DNA of 64,000 nt from Cryobacterium sp. MP_M3 (GTDB lineage Bacteria; Actinomycetota; Actinomycetes; Actinomycetales; Microbacteriaceae), in NCBI RefSeq assembly GCF_015752155.1, contig NZ_JADOVI010000004.1:62001-126000 (forward strand), written 5' to 3'. Position numbers and translations under genes: made by a program. Below the pieces are notes generated by a model. It was given only the letters and a program-made list of their open reading frames with translations, was not told the DNA's origin and made no database searches. This document shows positions 41,778-50,768 of this stretch, piece by piece (position 1 is the stretch's first letter; every line of letters begins with the position of its first letter).

Positions 41778-42787
41778 GCGGCACCGTCCGTGCCGGGAGG
41801 GGTCGCCGCCGAAGCGGCGGAGGCCGGTGCCTCGTCCGACGGGAAGTTGACGAGGGACTTGGCCTGTCCGCCGCGGAACTCGACCAGGCCGACCAGCCGC
41901 CCGTCGGGGGCGATGGCCGCGACCGGTCCGGCCTGGCTGCGGTCCTGGCCGGCGCCGACGTCGATGCGCTTGCCGTGGCCGAGGTCGATGGTCTGCTGCT
42001 CGGTGAGGTCGAGCCGGCCGAGGATGCGCGTCGCCGCCGCCGCCGGTCCGATCAGGGCCCTGGCCACGTCGAGTTCGGCCAGGGGACCGGCCTCGTCGAT
42101 GCGGAACGGGCCGATCCGGGTGCGGCGGAGACTGGTGAGGTGCCCGCCGACGCCGAGATCGGCGCCGAGGTCGCGGGCGAGGGCACGGATGTAGGTGCCG
42201 GACGAGCATTCCACCCGCACCGCGAGGTCGAGGAACCCGTCGACGGAGGTCGCCTCGAGCAGCTCGAACGCACTCACCGTCACCGGGCGGGACGGGAGGT
42301 CGACGGCCTCACCGGCGCGCACGCGTGCGTAGGCGCGCACTCCGTCGACCTTGATGGCGCTGACGGCGCTCGGCTGCTGGTTGATCGCGCCGGTGAGCGC
42401 CCGGATCCCGGCGGCGACGGCCTCGGTCGTGATCGCGGCGACGGTGCCGGCGGGGGCTCGGCCGACCTCCTCGCCCTCGGCGTCGTCCGTCGTGGTCGCG
42501 GCGCCCAGCCTGATCGTGGCGAGGTATTCCTTGTCCAGGCCGACGACATAGGTGAGCAGCCGGGTCGAACTGTTGATACCCAGGATGAGGAGTCCGGTGG
42601 CCATCGGGTCGAGCGTGCCGGCGTGGCCGACCTTGCGCGTACCGGCGAGGCGACGGGTGCGGGCGACGGCGTCGTGGCTGGTCCAGCCCTGCGGTTTGTC
42701 GATGAGCACCAGCCCGCTGGCGGAGCCGCTCATCCGCTGGGGCCGAGCCTGCGGCCCGTTGTCTGGCTGCCCGGAATCGTCGCTCAC
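41774..42787 (-). CDS. truB: tRNA pseudouridine(55) synthase TruB
   Basis: A 337-residue enzyme making pseudouridine-55 in the tRNA T loop. Catalytic Asp60 lies in VGHAGTLDPMATGLL; GLVLIDKPQGWTSHDAV, LDKEYLATIRLG, QQPSAVSAIKVDGVRAY and SSGTYIRALARDLG are all standard. About 20 extra residues precede the core and an Ala/Thr-rich tail follows. The start is GTG 42787, six bases after the -10 box TACCAT (42794-42799), a leaderless arrangement. Confidence 0.95.
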   Translation of the reverse strand: MSDDSGQPDNGPQARPQRMSGSASGLVLIDKPQGWTSHDAVARTRRLAGTRKVGHAGTLDPMATGLLILGINSSTRLLTYVVGLDKEYLATIRLGAATTTDDAEGEEVGRAPAGTVAAITTEAVAAGIRALTGAINQQPSAVSAIKVDGVRAYARVRAGEAVDLPSRPVTVSAFELLEATSVDGFLDLAVRVECSSGTYIRALARDLGADLGVGGHLTSLRRTRIGPFRIDEAGPLAELDVARALIGPAAAATRILGRLDLTEQQTIDLGHGKRIDVGAGQDRSQAGPVAAIAPDGRLVGLVEFRGGQAKSLVNFPSDEAPASAASAATPPGTDGAA

Positions 42788-42793
42788 CTAGTC

Positions 42794-42844
42794 ATGGTAG
42801 CCGCCAATCCGGCGGCGCTCCACCCACACGGCGCGACCTAGGCT
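42794..42844. promoter_or_regulatory. Divergent leaderless promoters of truB and panE
   Basis: TACCAT on the minus strand (42794-42799) and TAGGCT on the plus strand (42839-42844) each end six bases before the start codon (GTG 42787 and ATG 42851). The 63-bp gap shows nothing else. Confidence 0.5.
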
Positions 42845-42850
42845 GGGGCC

Positions 42851-43858
42851 ATGAAGATCGCGGTAATCGGAACGGGCGCCCTCGGCGGCACCTTCGCCAC
42901 CCTGCTGGCCCGGGCCGGTCATGACGTGACAGTGACGGCGCGCGGGGCCGGGCTGGCCGCCATCCGGGCCGACGGCATCCGTCTCAGCGGCGGTTTCGGC
43001 GAGGCGCACGCCCGCCCGACGGCCCTGGAACGCCTCGTGGAAACGCCCGAGCTGACCCTGGTCTGCACCAAGGCGCAGGATGCCGCCGCCGCCATCGCCG
43101 ACAACGCGGCCGTTCTCGACGGCTCCCCCGTGATCGTCGTGCAGAACGGTCTCGACGGGGTGGCCACGGCGTCCCGGCTGCTGCCGCGCTCGGAATGCTT
43201 CGGCGCCCTGTCGATCATCGCCGCGAACTACACGTCGCCCGGCCGGGTTACCATCACCACCCCGGCACCGACCTACCTCGGCCGGGGCTCCGGCCCCGCC
43301 GACGCCCAGGCCGCCCGGTGGCGGCACGTGCTGGCCGAGGCCGTGCCCACGAAGGTGATCGACAACTTCGTCGGGGCGCAGTGGACGAAGCTGGTCGTGA
43401 ACATGCTCAATTCGCTGCCGGCCGTCACCGGCCTCAGCGTGCAGGAGGTCGTCGACCACCCCGGCCTCCGCCGGGTGCTGACCGCCAGCATGCGCGAGAC
43501 CGTGCGGGTGGGGATGAGCCGCGGGGTGCGGTTCGGAGCCCTGCAAGGACTCGGCGACGCCCGGCTGCGCCTGTTCTCCCGGTTGCCGCTGGCGGTGGGC
43601 CAGGTGCTGCCCCGGATGATGCGGGCGCGGATGGGTGATGTGCCGAACCTCGGCTCCACCCTGCAGAGCCTCCGGCGCGGCCAGCGCACCGAGATTGATT
43701 TCCTGAACGGGGCCGTCGTGCGAGAGGCCGGGCCGGCCGGGCTGGCCTCTCCGGTGAATGTGCTGCTCACGGCGCTGGTGCACGAGGTCGAGGCTTCGGG
43801 CGCCGCGCTGACGCCGGCCGAGGTCTGCGCACGCTTCGATGCGCTGTCGCTGCGCTGA
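42851..43858 (+). CDS. panE: Ketopantoate reductase family protein (PanE-like)
   Basis: A 335-residue NAD(P)-dependent oxidoreductase. The Rossmann motif is VIGTGALGGTFATLLARAGHDV, followed by the conserved VCTKAQD and VQNGLDGV. The catalytic lysine region is VGAQWTKLVVNMLNSLPAVTG, and the C-terminal STLQSLRRGQRTEIDFLNG binds the substrate carboxylate. PanE reduces 2-dehydropantoate to pantoate for CoA; other family members exist, so the exact substrate is inferred. No pan genes adjoin. Initiation appears leaderless. Confidence 0.85.
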   Translation: MKIAVIGTGALGGTFATLLARAGHDVTVTARGAGLAAIRADGIRLSGGFGEAHARPTALERLVETPELTLVCTKAQDAAAAIADNAAVLDGSPVIVVQNGLDGVATASRLLPRSECFGALSIIAANYTSPGRVTITTPAPTYLGRGSGPADAQAARWRHVLAEAVPTKVIDNFVGAQWTKLVVNMLNSLPAVTGLSVQEVVDHPGLRRVLTASMRETVRVGMSRGVRFGALQGLGDARLRLFSRLPLAVGQVLPRMMRARMGDVPNLGSTLQSLRRGQRTEIDFLNGAVVREAGPAGLASPVNVLLTALVHEVEASGAALTPAEVCARFDALSLR

Positions 43859-43895
43859 ACCGCCGCCCGTCCGTCCGCCCGTCCGCCCGCGGAGC

Positions 43896-44576
43896 TCAGC
43901 AGCTGTCGAAGAACCTGCGCTGCGGCCGGGCCGGGTCGGTGAGGTCGACGACGGCGGCGGCCCGGCTGCGCGGTCGCACCTCGGTGCGGTAGAGCCGGTC
44001 GGCCTGGGCCTGCTCGGCGGCGCGATCGGCCGGGCCGTCCACCTCGCCGGCGTCATCGCTCGGGACGACGCTGAGGGTGTCCGCGGCCTCGTCCGCCGTT
44101 TCGACGAGCACGCTGTACTGCCAGAGGTCGCGCAGCTCCGCACGGTTCAGGTAGTCGCCGTCGATGACGAGGGTGGCGTCGGCTGGCCCGGTCAGCCAGG
44201 TCGGTTCGATCCAGGTGTCCCGGTCGGGGTCGAACGCCCGGGTCACGAAACCGGTGCTTCCGCCCATCCGGAACGGGTCGAGCAGCACCCGGCGCAGCAG
44301 CGAGAAGTCGTAGAGGTGCCGGAAGAGCCGTTCAGGAGACTCGGGGCCGAACCGTTCCTGCTCGGCCCGTGACCGCCGGAAGTTGGCCAGCGACGCACGG
44401 AATGCCGGGTGCTCGCGCTCGATCAGCACGGCGGCCAGGTCGTCGGCGAACGCCGTGCGGGCCGCGTCGTCCGTGCCGTCCACGGCCACGACCGTGCGCC
44501 CGCGCCCGTAGAGTCCGAGGATCTCTGAGGCGAGGTCGCGGAGGAATTCGGTCCGGGGTGTGGAGACAAGCTTCAT
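43896..44576 (-). CDS. Uridine-kinase-like protein with a degenerate P-loop
   Basis: A 226-residue protein of the P-loop nucleoside-kinase-like group known from actinobacteria. TVVAVDGTDDAARTAFADDL sits where the Walker A loop should be, but the glycines and GKS/T lysine-serine are missing, so ATP binding is doubtful. FRHLYDFSLLRRVLLDPFR, WIEPTWLTGPADATLVIDGDYL and ELRDLWQYSVLVE follow the uridine kinase order (substrate loop, Walker B-like). It may be an inactive paralogue with a binding role. ATG 44576 follows TAGGGT by six bases. Confidence 0.75.
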   Translation of the reverse strand: MKLVSTPRTEFLRDLASEILGLYGRGRTVVAVDGTDDAARTAFADDLAAVLIEREHPAFRASLANFRRSRAEQERFGPESPERLFRHLYDFSLLRRVLLDPFRMGGSTGFVTRAFDPDRDTWIEPTWLTGPADATLVIDGDYLNRAELRDLWQYSVLVETADEAADTLSVVPSDDAGEVDGPADRAAEQAQADRLYRTEVRPRSRAAAVVDLTDPARPQRRFFDSC

Positions 44577-44582
44577 GGATCG

Positions 44583-44592
44583 ACCCTAGGTT
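44583..44592. promoter_or_regulatory. Overlapping divergent -10 boxes of two leaderless promoters
   Basis: Between ATG 44576 (-) and GTG 44600 (+) only 23 bases lie. TAGGGT (minus strand, 44583-44588) is six bases from ATG 44576, and TAGGTT (plus strand, 44587-44592) is seven bases from GTG 44600. The two boxes share the central TA at 44587-44588, so the promoters cannot open at once. Confidence 0.6.
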
Positions 44593-44599
44593 AGAAAGC

Positions 44600-45493
44600 G
44601 TGAAGGTCACAGCCCAGGCGAAACGCATCGTCCCCGCGATCACGGCCTGGTTCAGGGCCAACGGCCGGGACCTCCCCTGGCGACGCGACGGCTTCACGGC
44701 CTGGGGCACCCTGGTCAGCGAGTTCATGCTGCAGCAGACCCCGGTCAGCCGGGTCATCCCCCGGCTGGAGGACTGGCTCGAACGCTGGCCGACACCGGCC
44801 GATCTCGCCGCCGTGCCGCCCGGCGAGGCCGTGCGCGCCTGGGCGAGCCTCGGCTACCCGCGGCGCGCCCTCTGGCTGCACGCCGCGGCGGTGGAGATCA
44901 CCCGGCGCCACGACGGCGTCGTCCCGGAGGACGTCGACGCCCTGCTGGCACTCACCGGGGTCGGCGACTACACCGCGCGGGCCGTTGCCGCCTTCGCCTA
45001 CGGCCACCGGCATCCGGTCGTCGACACCAATACCCGCCGGGTGATCGCCCGCGCGGTCGGCGGCCAGGCCGAGCCCGCACCGCCTTCCCGCACCCGGGAC
45101 CTCGACGCGATGAGCGCGCTGCTCCCGGCGGACCGTGCCGAGGCTGCCGCGTTCAATGCCGCGATCATGGAACTCGGGGCCGTGGTCTGCACGGCCCGGA
45201 ATCCCCGGTGCGACGCCTGCCCGATCCGGGATGACTGCGCGTGGGTGGGCGCCGGATCCCCCGCCTACGACGGGCCGCGCAAGGCCGTGCAGAAGAAGTT
45301 CGAGGGCAGCGACCGGCAGGTGCGAGGCCTGGTGATGGCCGAGCTCCGGGCCACCCACCGCCCCGTGACCGACGCCGAGATCGACGGCCTGTGGCCGGAT
45401 GCGCCCCAGCGCCGGCGCGCGCTGGCCGGCCTGCTCTCCGACGGGCTCGCGGTGCGGCACGGCGACGACGGCTACACCCTGCCGCACGAGTGA
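44600..45493 (+). CDS. mutY: A/G-specific adenine glycosylase MutY
   Basis: A 297-residue DNA repair glycosylase removing adenine paired with 8-oxoguanine. Catalytic Glu is in [14 protein letters not shown]; the helix-hairpin-helix and catalytic Asp are in [18 protein letters not shown] with [14 protein letters not shown]; the [4Fe-4S] loop is [17 protein letters not shown]. The C-terminal Nudix-like domain of E. coli MutY is absent, as is usual in actinobacteria. GTG 44600 is chosen because the -10 box TAGGTT precedes it by seven bases; a longer upstream frame overlaps the divergent gene. Confidence 0.93.
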   Translation: MKVTAQAKRIVPAITAWFRANGRDLPWRRDGFTAWGTLVSEFMLQQTPVSRVIPRLEDWLERWPTPADLAAVPPGEAVRAWASLGYPRRALWLHAAAVEITRRHDGVVPEDVDALLALTGVGDYTARAVAAFAYGHRHPVVDTNTRRVIARAVGGQAEPAPPSRTRDLDAMSALLPADRAEAAAFNAAIMELGAVVCTARNPRCDACPIRDDCAWVGAGSPAYDGPRKAVQKKFEGSDRQVRGLVMAELRATHRPVTDAEIDGLWPDAPQRRRALAGLLSDGLAVRHGDDGYTLPHE

Positions 45494-45557
45494 CCGTCCG
45501 GCCGGAATCCGCGCGCGTCGACCGCGCCGGCGTGCGGCGATTCGGCCGGGAAGACCG

Positions 45558-45563
45558 TACGAT
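45558..45563 (+). promoter_or_regulatory. -10 box of leaderless promoter (thyA)
   Basis: TACGAT seven bases before ATG 45571; no ribosome-binding site intervenes. Confidence 0.5.
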
Positions 45564-45570
45564 CGTAGCG

Positions 45571-46380
45571 ATGACTGCTTCGATCCCGACTCCGTATGAA
45601 GACCTCCTCCGCGACACCCTCGCCAACGGGACGGCCAAGGCCGACCGCACCGGCACGGGCACCAGGAGCGTCTTCGGCCGCCAGCTGCGCTTCGACCTGG
45701 CCGCCGGTTTCCCGCTGGTCACGACGAAGCGGGTGCACTTCCCGTCGATCGCCTACGAACTGCTCTGGTTCCTCCGCGGCGACGGCAACGTGAACTGGCT
45801 CCGCGACCACGGCGTGACCATCTGGAACGAGTGGGCCGACGCGAACGGCGACCTAGGCCCGGTCTACGGCGTGCAGTGGCGATCCTGGCCGACGGCATCC
45901 GGCGAGAGCATCGACCAGCTCGCCCAGGTCATCGACACGCTCCGCACCGACCCCGACTCGCGCCGGATGATCGTCTCGGCCTGGAATGTGGCGGACATCC
46001 CGAAGATGGCCCTGGCACCCTGCCACGCCCTGTTCCAGTTCTACGTCGCCGACGGCAAGCTCTCCTGCCAGCTGTACCAGCGCAGCGCCGACCTGTTCCT
46101 CGGCGTGCCGTTCAACATCGCCAGCTACGCGCTGCTGACCCAGCTCGTGGCGGCCCAGGCCGGGCTGGAGCTCGGTGAGTTCGTCTGGACCGGCGGGGAC
46201 TGCCACATCTACGACAACCACGTCGCCCAGGTCACCGAGCAGCTGACCCGCAGCGCCTTCCCCGCGCCGACCCTGCGCATCCAGACCCCGCGGGACAGCC
46301 TGTTCGATTACACCTTCGAGGACCTGGTCCTGGAGAACTACCAGCACCACCCGGCGATCAAGGGCCAGGTCGCGGTATGA
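45571..46380 (+). CDS. thyA: Thymidylate synthase ThyA
   Basis: A 269-residue folate-dependent enzyme methylating dUMP to dTMP. Nucleophile Cys151 is in [24 protein letters not shown], the folate/dUMP loop [31 protein letters not shown] and [10 protein letters not shown] are all present. ATG 45571 is preferred over an upstream frame because of the TACGAT box. Its stop overlaps folA as ATGA, giving the usual thyA-folA operon, in which FolA recycles the dihydrofolate that ThyA makes. Confidence 0.97.
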   Translation: MTASIPTPYEDLLRDTLANGTAKADRTGTGTRSVFGRQLRFDLAAGFPLVTTKRVHFPSIAYELLWFLRGDGNVNWLRDHGVTIWNEWADANGDLGPVYGVQWRSWPTASGESIDQLAQVIDTLRTDPDSRRMIVSAWNVADIPKMALAPCHALFQFYVADGKLSCQLYQRSADLFLGVPFNIASYALLTQLVAAQAGLELGEFVWTGGDCHIYDNHVAQVTEQLTRSAFPAPTLRIQTPRDSLFDYTFEDLVLENYQHHPAIKGQVAV

Positions 46381-46871
46381 CCCTCGGGCTGATCTGGGCC
46401 GAGAGCAGCAACGGGATCATCGGGTTCGACGGTGCGATGCCGTGGCACCTCCCCGAGGATCTCGCCCATTTCAAGGCGTTGACCAACGGAGGCGCCGTGC
46501 TGATGGGACGGCGAACCTGGGACTCGCTCCCGCCCCGGTTCCGCCCGTTGCCCGGCCGCACCAACATCGTGATCACCCGCCAGCCCGGATGGACGGCGGA
46601 TGGCGCACTGGTGGCGCACTCCGTCGATGACGCCCTGGCCCTCGTGACCGGCGCCGACGCCTGGGTGATCGGCGGCCGGGAGATCTTCGCGCTCACGATC
46701 GGCGCTGCAGACGTGCTCGAGATCACCGAGATCAACGCCGACTACACCGGAGACACGGATGCGCCGGCCATCCCGGCGGGCTGGCGGCGGGCCGACGTCG
46801 ACCCCGGGCAGGGCTGGCACACCTCGCGAACGGGCATCGAGTACCGGTTCGTGCGCTACCTGGCCGAGTAG
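46377..46871 (+). CDS. folA: Dihydrofolate reductase FolA
   Basis: A 164-residue reductase of dihydrofolate to tetrahydrofolate, the trimethoprim/methotrexate target. [24 protein letters not shown] holds the substrate-binding acidic residue (Glu/Asp in PEDLAHFK), [12 protein letters not shown] and [12 protein letters not shown] bind NADPH. The length is typical. The start overlaps the thyA stop by four bases. It is convergent with rbfA (gap 22 bp). Confidence 0.96.
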   Translation: MTLGLIWAESSNGIIGFDGAMPWHLPEDLAHFKALTNGGAVLMGRRTWDSLPPRFRPLPGRTNIVITRQPGWTADGALVAHSVDDALALVTGADAWVIGGREIFALTIGAADVLEITEINADYTGDTDAPAIPAGWRRADVDPGQGWHTSRTGIEYRFVRYLAE

Positions 46872-46893
46872 GCCGGGTCGCCGCCGGTCGCGG

Positions 46894-47394
46894 CTAGTTC
46901 GCCGGGTCCTCGGTGTGCGCGTGGGCGGCCGGAGCCTCGTCCTCGTCGTCCTCGTCTTCGTCATCCTCGTCGTATTCGCGGGGCTTGACGTACGGGTCCT
47001 CGTCGCCGGCGTACTTGGCCGTGCGGGCGAGTTCGCCGACCTCGGTGTCGCGCTCGCGCGCCTCCCGGAGCAGATCGTCGATCAACGCGGCGTTCTCGGG
47101 GATGGCGTCGGCGATGAATTCGAGGGATGGCGTGAGCCTGGCCGTGATGTTCTTGCCGACCTCGCTGCGCAGCATCCCGGTTGCCGCCTTGAGGGCTGCG
47201 GCGCTGTCGGCGCGTTCCTCGGCGTTGCCGTAGACGGTGTAGAACACCGAGGCGTGCTGCAGGTCGCCGGTCACCTTCACATCCGTGATCGTCACGAATC
47301 CGAGCCGCGGGTCACGCAGTCCGCGTTCGAGCCGCTTGGCCACGATGACCTTGATGCGGTCGGCCATCTTCCTGGCGCGTGCCGGATCTGCCAT
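46894..47394 (-). CDS. rbfA: 30S ribosome-binding factor RbfA
   Basis: A 166-residue ribosome maturation factor. The KH-like domain (about 1-120) starts ARKMADRIKVIVAKRLERGL, with DPRLGFVTITDVKVTGDLQHA and AALKAATGMLRSEVGKNITA followed by RLTPSLEF. A 45-residue tail, very rich in Asp and Glu (EDDEDEDDEDE), is a lineage feature. ATG 47394 has AGGGAG upstream. It follows infB with a 186-bp gap instead of the more usual short spacing. Confidence 0.95.
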   Translation of the reverse strand: MADPARARKMADRIKVIVAKRLERGLRDPRLGFVTITDVKVTGDLQHASVFYTVYGNAEERADSAAALKAATGMLRSEVGKNITARLTPSLEFIADAIPENAALIDDLLREARERDTEVGELARTAKYAGDEDPYVKPREYDEDDEDEDDEDEAPAAHAHTEDPAN

Positions 47395-47533
47395 GACTAA
47401 CTCCCTGTTCCGTGCGACGATTCGCCGCTCATCATTTGCTGACGGCCACCGCGGTGACCGCCCAATTCTCCGCGAAACGCTGTTCGCAGCGCGACTCCCC
47501 TGGCAGGGAATCAGGGAAGGGGTCCCCGCCCTC

Positions 47534-47549
47534 TCCCCTTTTCAGGGGA
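47534..47549 (-). terminator. Hairpin in the infB-rbfA gap
   Basis: On the minus strand TCCCCT-GAAA-AGGGGA forms a 6-bp stem with a GAAA loop, 31 bp after the infB stop. No T-run follows, so it may be an attenuator or an RNA-processing site. The rest of 47395-47580 shows no gene. Confidence 0.4.
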
Positions 47550-47580
47550 TCGAGCGGAGACCCGCTGCCCAACCGACGGG

Positions 47581-50427
47581 TTAGACCCGCGGCTTTTCCT
47601 TCATTTCGATCGTCTCGATCTCGTCACCGATCTGGATGTCGTTGAACTTGCCCAGGCCGATACCACACTCGAAGTCCGTGCGGACCTCGGTGACGTCGTC
47701 CTTGAACCGGCGCAGCGACTCGATGCCCAGGTTGTCTCCCACGACGATGCCGTTGCGGATGACCCGCGCCTTAGCGTTCCTCGTGATGACACCCGAGCGA
47801 ACGATGACACCGGCCACGTTCCCGAACTTGGACGAGCTGAACACCTCGCGGATCTCGGCGACACCACTCTGCACCTCTTCGAACTCGGGCTTGAGCATTC
47901 CCTTGAGGGAGTTCTCGATGTCCTCGAGCGCGTTGTAGATGACGGAGTAGAAGCGCACGTCCACGCCTTCACGGGCGGCGCGTTCGCGTGCCTTCGTGTC
48001 GGGGCGAACGTTGAAGCCGATGATGATGGCGTTGTCGACGGTGGCGAGGTTGACGTCGCTCTCCGTGACCGCACCGACACCGCGGTGGATGATGCGCAGC
48101 TGAACCGAATCGTCGACCTCGATCTTGAGGAGCGACTCTTCCAGTGCCTCGACGGCACCGGACACGTCGCCCTTGATGATGAGGTTGAGCGATTCGACCT
48201 TGCCCTCTTCGAGTGCACGGGTGAAGTCCTCGAGGCTGATCCGCTTGCGGGCCTTGGCCAGCAGGGCGTTCCGCTCGGCGGCTTCGCGCTTCTCGGCGAT
48301 CTGACGTGCCGTGCGGTCTTCCTGGATGACCAGGAAGGTGTCGCCGGCTCGCGGAACACTGGAGAGGCCCTGAACCTGGACGGCCCTGGACGGGTTCGCG
48401 GCGAGCACGGGGACGCCGTTCTCGTCGGCCATCGCACGAACACGGCCGTAGGCCGTTCCCGCCACGATGGAGTCCCCGACGTGCAGGGTTCCCGACTGGA
48501 TGAGCACGGTCGCCACGGCGCCGCGGCCCTTGTCGAGGCGAGCCTCGATGGCCACGCCGCGAGCGTCCTTGTCGGGGTTGGCGCGCAGGTCGAGTCCGGC
48601 GTCCGCGGTGAGCAGCACGGCGTTCAGGATTTCCTGGATGCCGATGCCCTGCTTCGCCGACACGTCGACGAACATGACGTCTCCGCCGTATTCCTCGGCG
48701 ACGAGGCCGAACTCGGTGAGCTGCTGGCGCACCTTCTGCGGGTTGGCGCCGGGCTTGTCGATCTTGTTCACTGCGACCACGATCGGCACGTTGGCGGCCT
48801 GGGCGTGGTTGAGCGCTTCAATCGTCTGCGGCATGATGCCGTCGTCCGCCGCGACCACGAGGATCGCGATGTCGGTGACCTGCGCACCACGGGCACGCAT
48901 GGCGGTGAACGCCTCGTGGCCCGGTGTGTCGATGAAGGTGATGGCGCGTTCGATGCCCTCGTGCTCGGTGACGACCTGGTAGGCGCCGATGTGCTGGGTG
49001 ATGCCGCCGGCTTCGCCCGCCGCCACCTTCGCATTGCGGATGGCGTCGAGGAGCGCGGTCTTACCGTGGTCGACGTGACCCATGACCGTGACGACGGGAG
49101 GCCGGGCGAAGAGTTCTTCGTCCGTCTCGTCTTCGAGCTCCTGGTCGATGTCGATGTCGAAGCCGAGCAGAAGCTCGCGGTCCTCGTCATCGGGTGAGAC
49201 CATCTGGATCTTATAGCCGAGCTCGCTGCCGAGCACGTCGAAGGTCGCCTCGTCGAGGGACTCCGTCGCCGTCGCCATTTCACCGAGGTGGAACAGCACG
49301 GTGACGAGGTTTCCGGGGCTCGCGTCGATCTTGTCGGCGAAGTCCGTGATCGACGCGCCGCGGCGCAGACGCACCACGGTTCCGCCGTCGCCGCGGGGTA
49401 CGCTCACGCCACCCAGCGACGGGGCCTCGCGCAGCTCGAACTCTGCCCTCTTCGTCCGCTTGGACTTGCGAGCCTTGTTCTTGCCGCCACCGCGACCGAA
49501 CGCACCAGCGGTTCCGCCGCCGGGGCCGCGGCCACGGCCACCTGCACCGCCACCACCTGCCGGACGGGGCGGGCCGAAGCCGGGGGCACCGGCCGGCGCG
49601 CCGCCGGGGCGCTGGAAGCCGGGGCGTGCGCCGCCAGCGCCGCCCGGTGCGCCACCGGGACGCTGGAAGGCACCCGGACGCTGGCCGAAACCGGTCGGAC
49701 GCGGCGCCTGGCCGGGTCCACCCGGACGGGGCGCGCCGGGGCGCGGAGCGGCCGGGCGCGGGATGTTGCTCGGGGACGTGGTCGACGCCGGGCGCTGGCC
49801 CATGCCCTGCGCGCTGGCGAACGGGTTGTTGCCTGGGCGCGGGCTCGGGGTCTTGCCCATGCCCTGGTTACTGGCGAAGGGGTTGTTGCCGGGGCGCGCG
49901 GACGGCGGCTTCGGAACGGAGACACCGGGCTTGGCGGCGACCGGGGTCGCGCCGTCCGTGCCGGCTGCCGGGGCATCCGTCACGGGCGCAGCCTCAGCTG
50001 CTGCTGCTGCGGCCTTGTCGGCCGCTGCGGCCTTCTCGGCGGCCTGGGCCTGGCGCTCGGCGACCGTCAGCGGAGCGGACGGCATCGGCGGTGCGTCAGC
50101 GGCGGGAACCTCGACGGCGACCTCCGCGACCGGGCGTGCGCCCGGCTTGACGGCGAGCTTGGCCGGCGACGGACGTGCGCCGCCCGGCTTCGCGGGTGAA
50201 GCGGCGACCGGCGCGGTGCCGGTGGGAGCCGCCGAAGTGGTGGATGCCGCAGTGCCGGTTACACCGTCGGCCTGAAGCGCGGCGCGCAAACGGCGCGCGA
50301 CGGGGGGTTCAACGCTACTGGACGGTCCTTTGACGAACTCGCCCATCTCTTTCAGTTTCGCAAGGGCTACCTTGCTGTCGACACCGAGCTCAGTTGCGAT
50401 CTCGTGTACGCGTGGTTTCGCAGCCAC
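47581..50427 (-). CDS. infB: Translation initiation factor IF-2
   Basis: A 948-residue initiator-tRNA-recruiting GTPase. The start is GTG 50427 ([19 protein letters not shown]), five bases after AGGAG; ATG 50451 upstream lacks support. An N-terminal IF2N domain is followed by a 300-residue Ala/Pro/Gly-rich region with repeats such as RPGNNPFAS and [12 protein letters not shown] stretches, typical of actinobacteria. The G domain has [21 protein letters not shown] and NKIDKPGAN. Domains II, III and the C-terminal fMet-tRNA-binding domain follow. It lies in the nusA-ylxR-infB-rbfA series. Confidence 0.97.
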   Translation of the reverse strand: MAAKPRVHEIATELGVDSKVALAKLKEMGEFVKGPSSSVEPPVARRLRAALQADGVTGTAASTTSAAPTGTAPVAASPAKPGGARPSPAKLAVKPGARPVAEVAVEVPAADAPPMPSAPLTVAERQAQAAEKAAAADKAAAAAAEAAPVTDAPAAGTDGATPVAAKPGVSVPKPPSARPGNNPFASNQGMGKTPSPRPGNNPFASAQGMGQRPASTTSPSNIPRPAAPRPGAPRPGGPGQAPRPTGFGQRPGAFQRPGGAPGGAGGARPGFQRPGGAPAGAPGFGPPRPAGGGGAGGRGRGPGGGTAGAFGRGGGKNKARKSKRTKRAEFELREAPSLGGVSVPRGDGGTVVRLRRGASITDFADKIDASPGNLVTVLFHLGEMATATESLDEATFDVLGSELGYKIQMVSPDDEDRELLLGFDIDIDQELEDETDEELFARPPVVTVMGHVDHGKTALLDAIRNAKVAAGEAGGITQHIGAYQVVTEHEGIERAITFIDTPGHEAFTAMRARGAQVTDIAILVVAADDGIMPQTIEALNHAQAANVPIVVAVNKIDKPGANPQKVRQQLTEFGLVAEEYGGDVMFVDVSAKQGIGIQEILNAVLLTADAGLDLRANPDKDARGVAIEARLDKGRGAVATVLIQSGTLHVGDSIVAGTAYGRVRAMADENGVPVLAANPSRAVQVQGLSSVPRAGDTFLVIQEDRTARQIAEKREAAERNALLAKARKRISLEDFTRALEEGKVESLNLIIKGDVSGAVEALEESLLKIEVDDSVQLRIIHRGVGAVTESDVNLATVDNAIIIGFNVRPDTKARERAAREGVDVRFYSVIYNALEDIENSLKGMLKPEFEEVQSGVAEIREVFSSSKFGNVAGVIVRSGVITRNAKARVIRNGIVVGDNLGIESLRRFKDDVTEVRTDFECGIGLGKFNDIQIGDEIETIEMKEKPRV

Positions 50428-50514
50428 AATTCTCCTGTTCCGGGCCTGCACCCGGAAAGGGGCAGACCGTTAGTAACGGACGGGTCTCATTTCGAGCCGC
50501 TCATTAGTTATCCA

Positions 50515-50760
50515 TTAGCCATTCAGCCTGTTCTCTAGTTGTTTCGCGCCCAAAGACCTGGTCACGCGAAGGGCACGCCCGAAAGCGTGTCGCCGCAGTG
50601 CGTCCTGGAAGCACGCGGCGGTGGGATGCAACCACGCGCCTCGCCCAGTTAGAGTGGCGGTTTCATCCACCACGAGTTCCGATTCCCGGGCTACAACCCT
50701 CAGAAGTGAGGATCGAGGGGCGCGCGAACGGCATCCAATGCACGTTCTAACGGGTTCCAT
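50515..50760 (-). CDS. ylxR: YlxR (RnpM-type) RNA-binding protein
   Basis: An 81-residue protein with EPVRTCIGCRSRAPRSSLLR, GRGAWLHP and ACFQDALRRHAFGRALR, the YlxR signature (GRGA-Y/W box). In Bacillus it binds RNase P RNA and modulates it; in most genomes it is coded between nusA and infB as here. ATG 50760 follows AGGGGG. Length is normal. Confidence 0.93.
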   Translation of the reverse strand: MEPVRTCIGCRSRAPRSSLLRVVARESELVVDETATLTGRGAWLHPTAACFQDALRRHAFGRALRVTRSLGAKQLENRLNG

Positions 50761-50768
50761 CGTACCCC

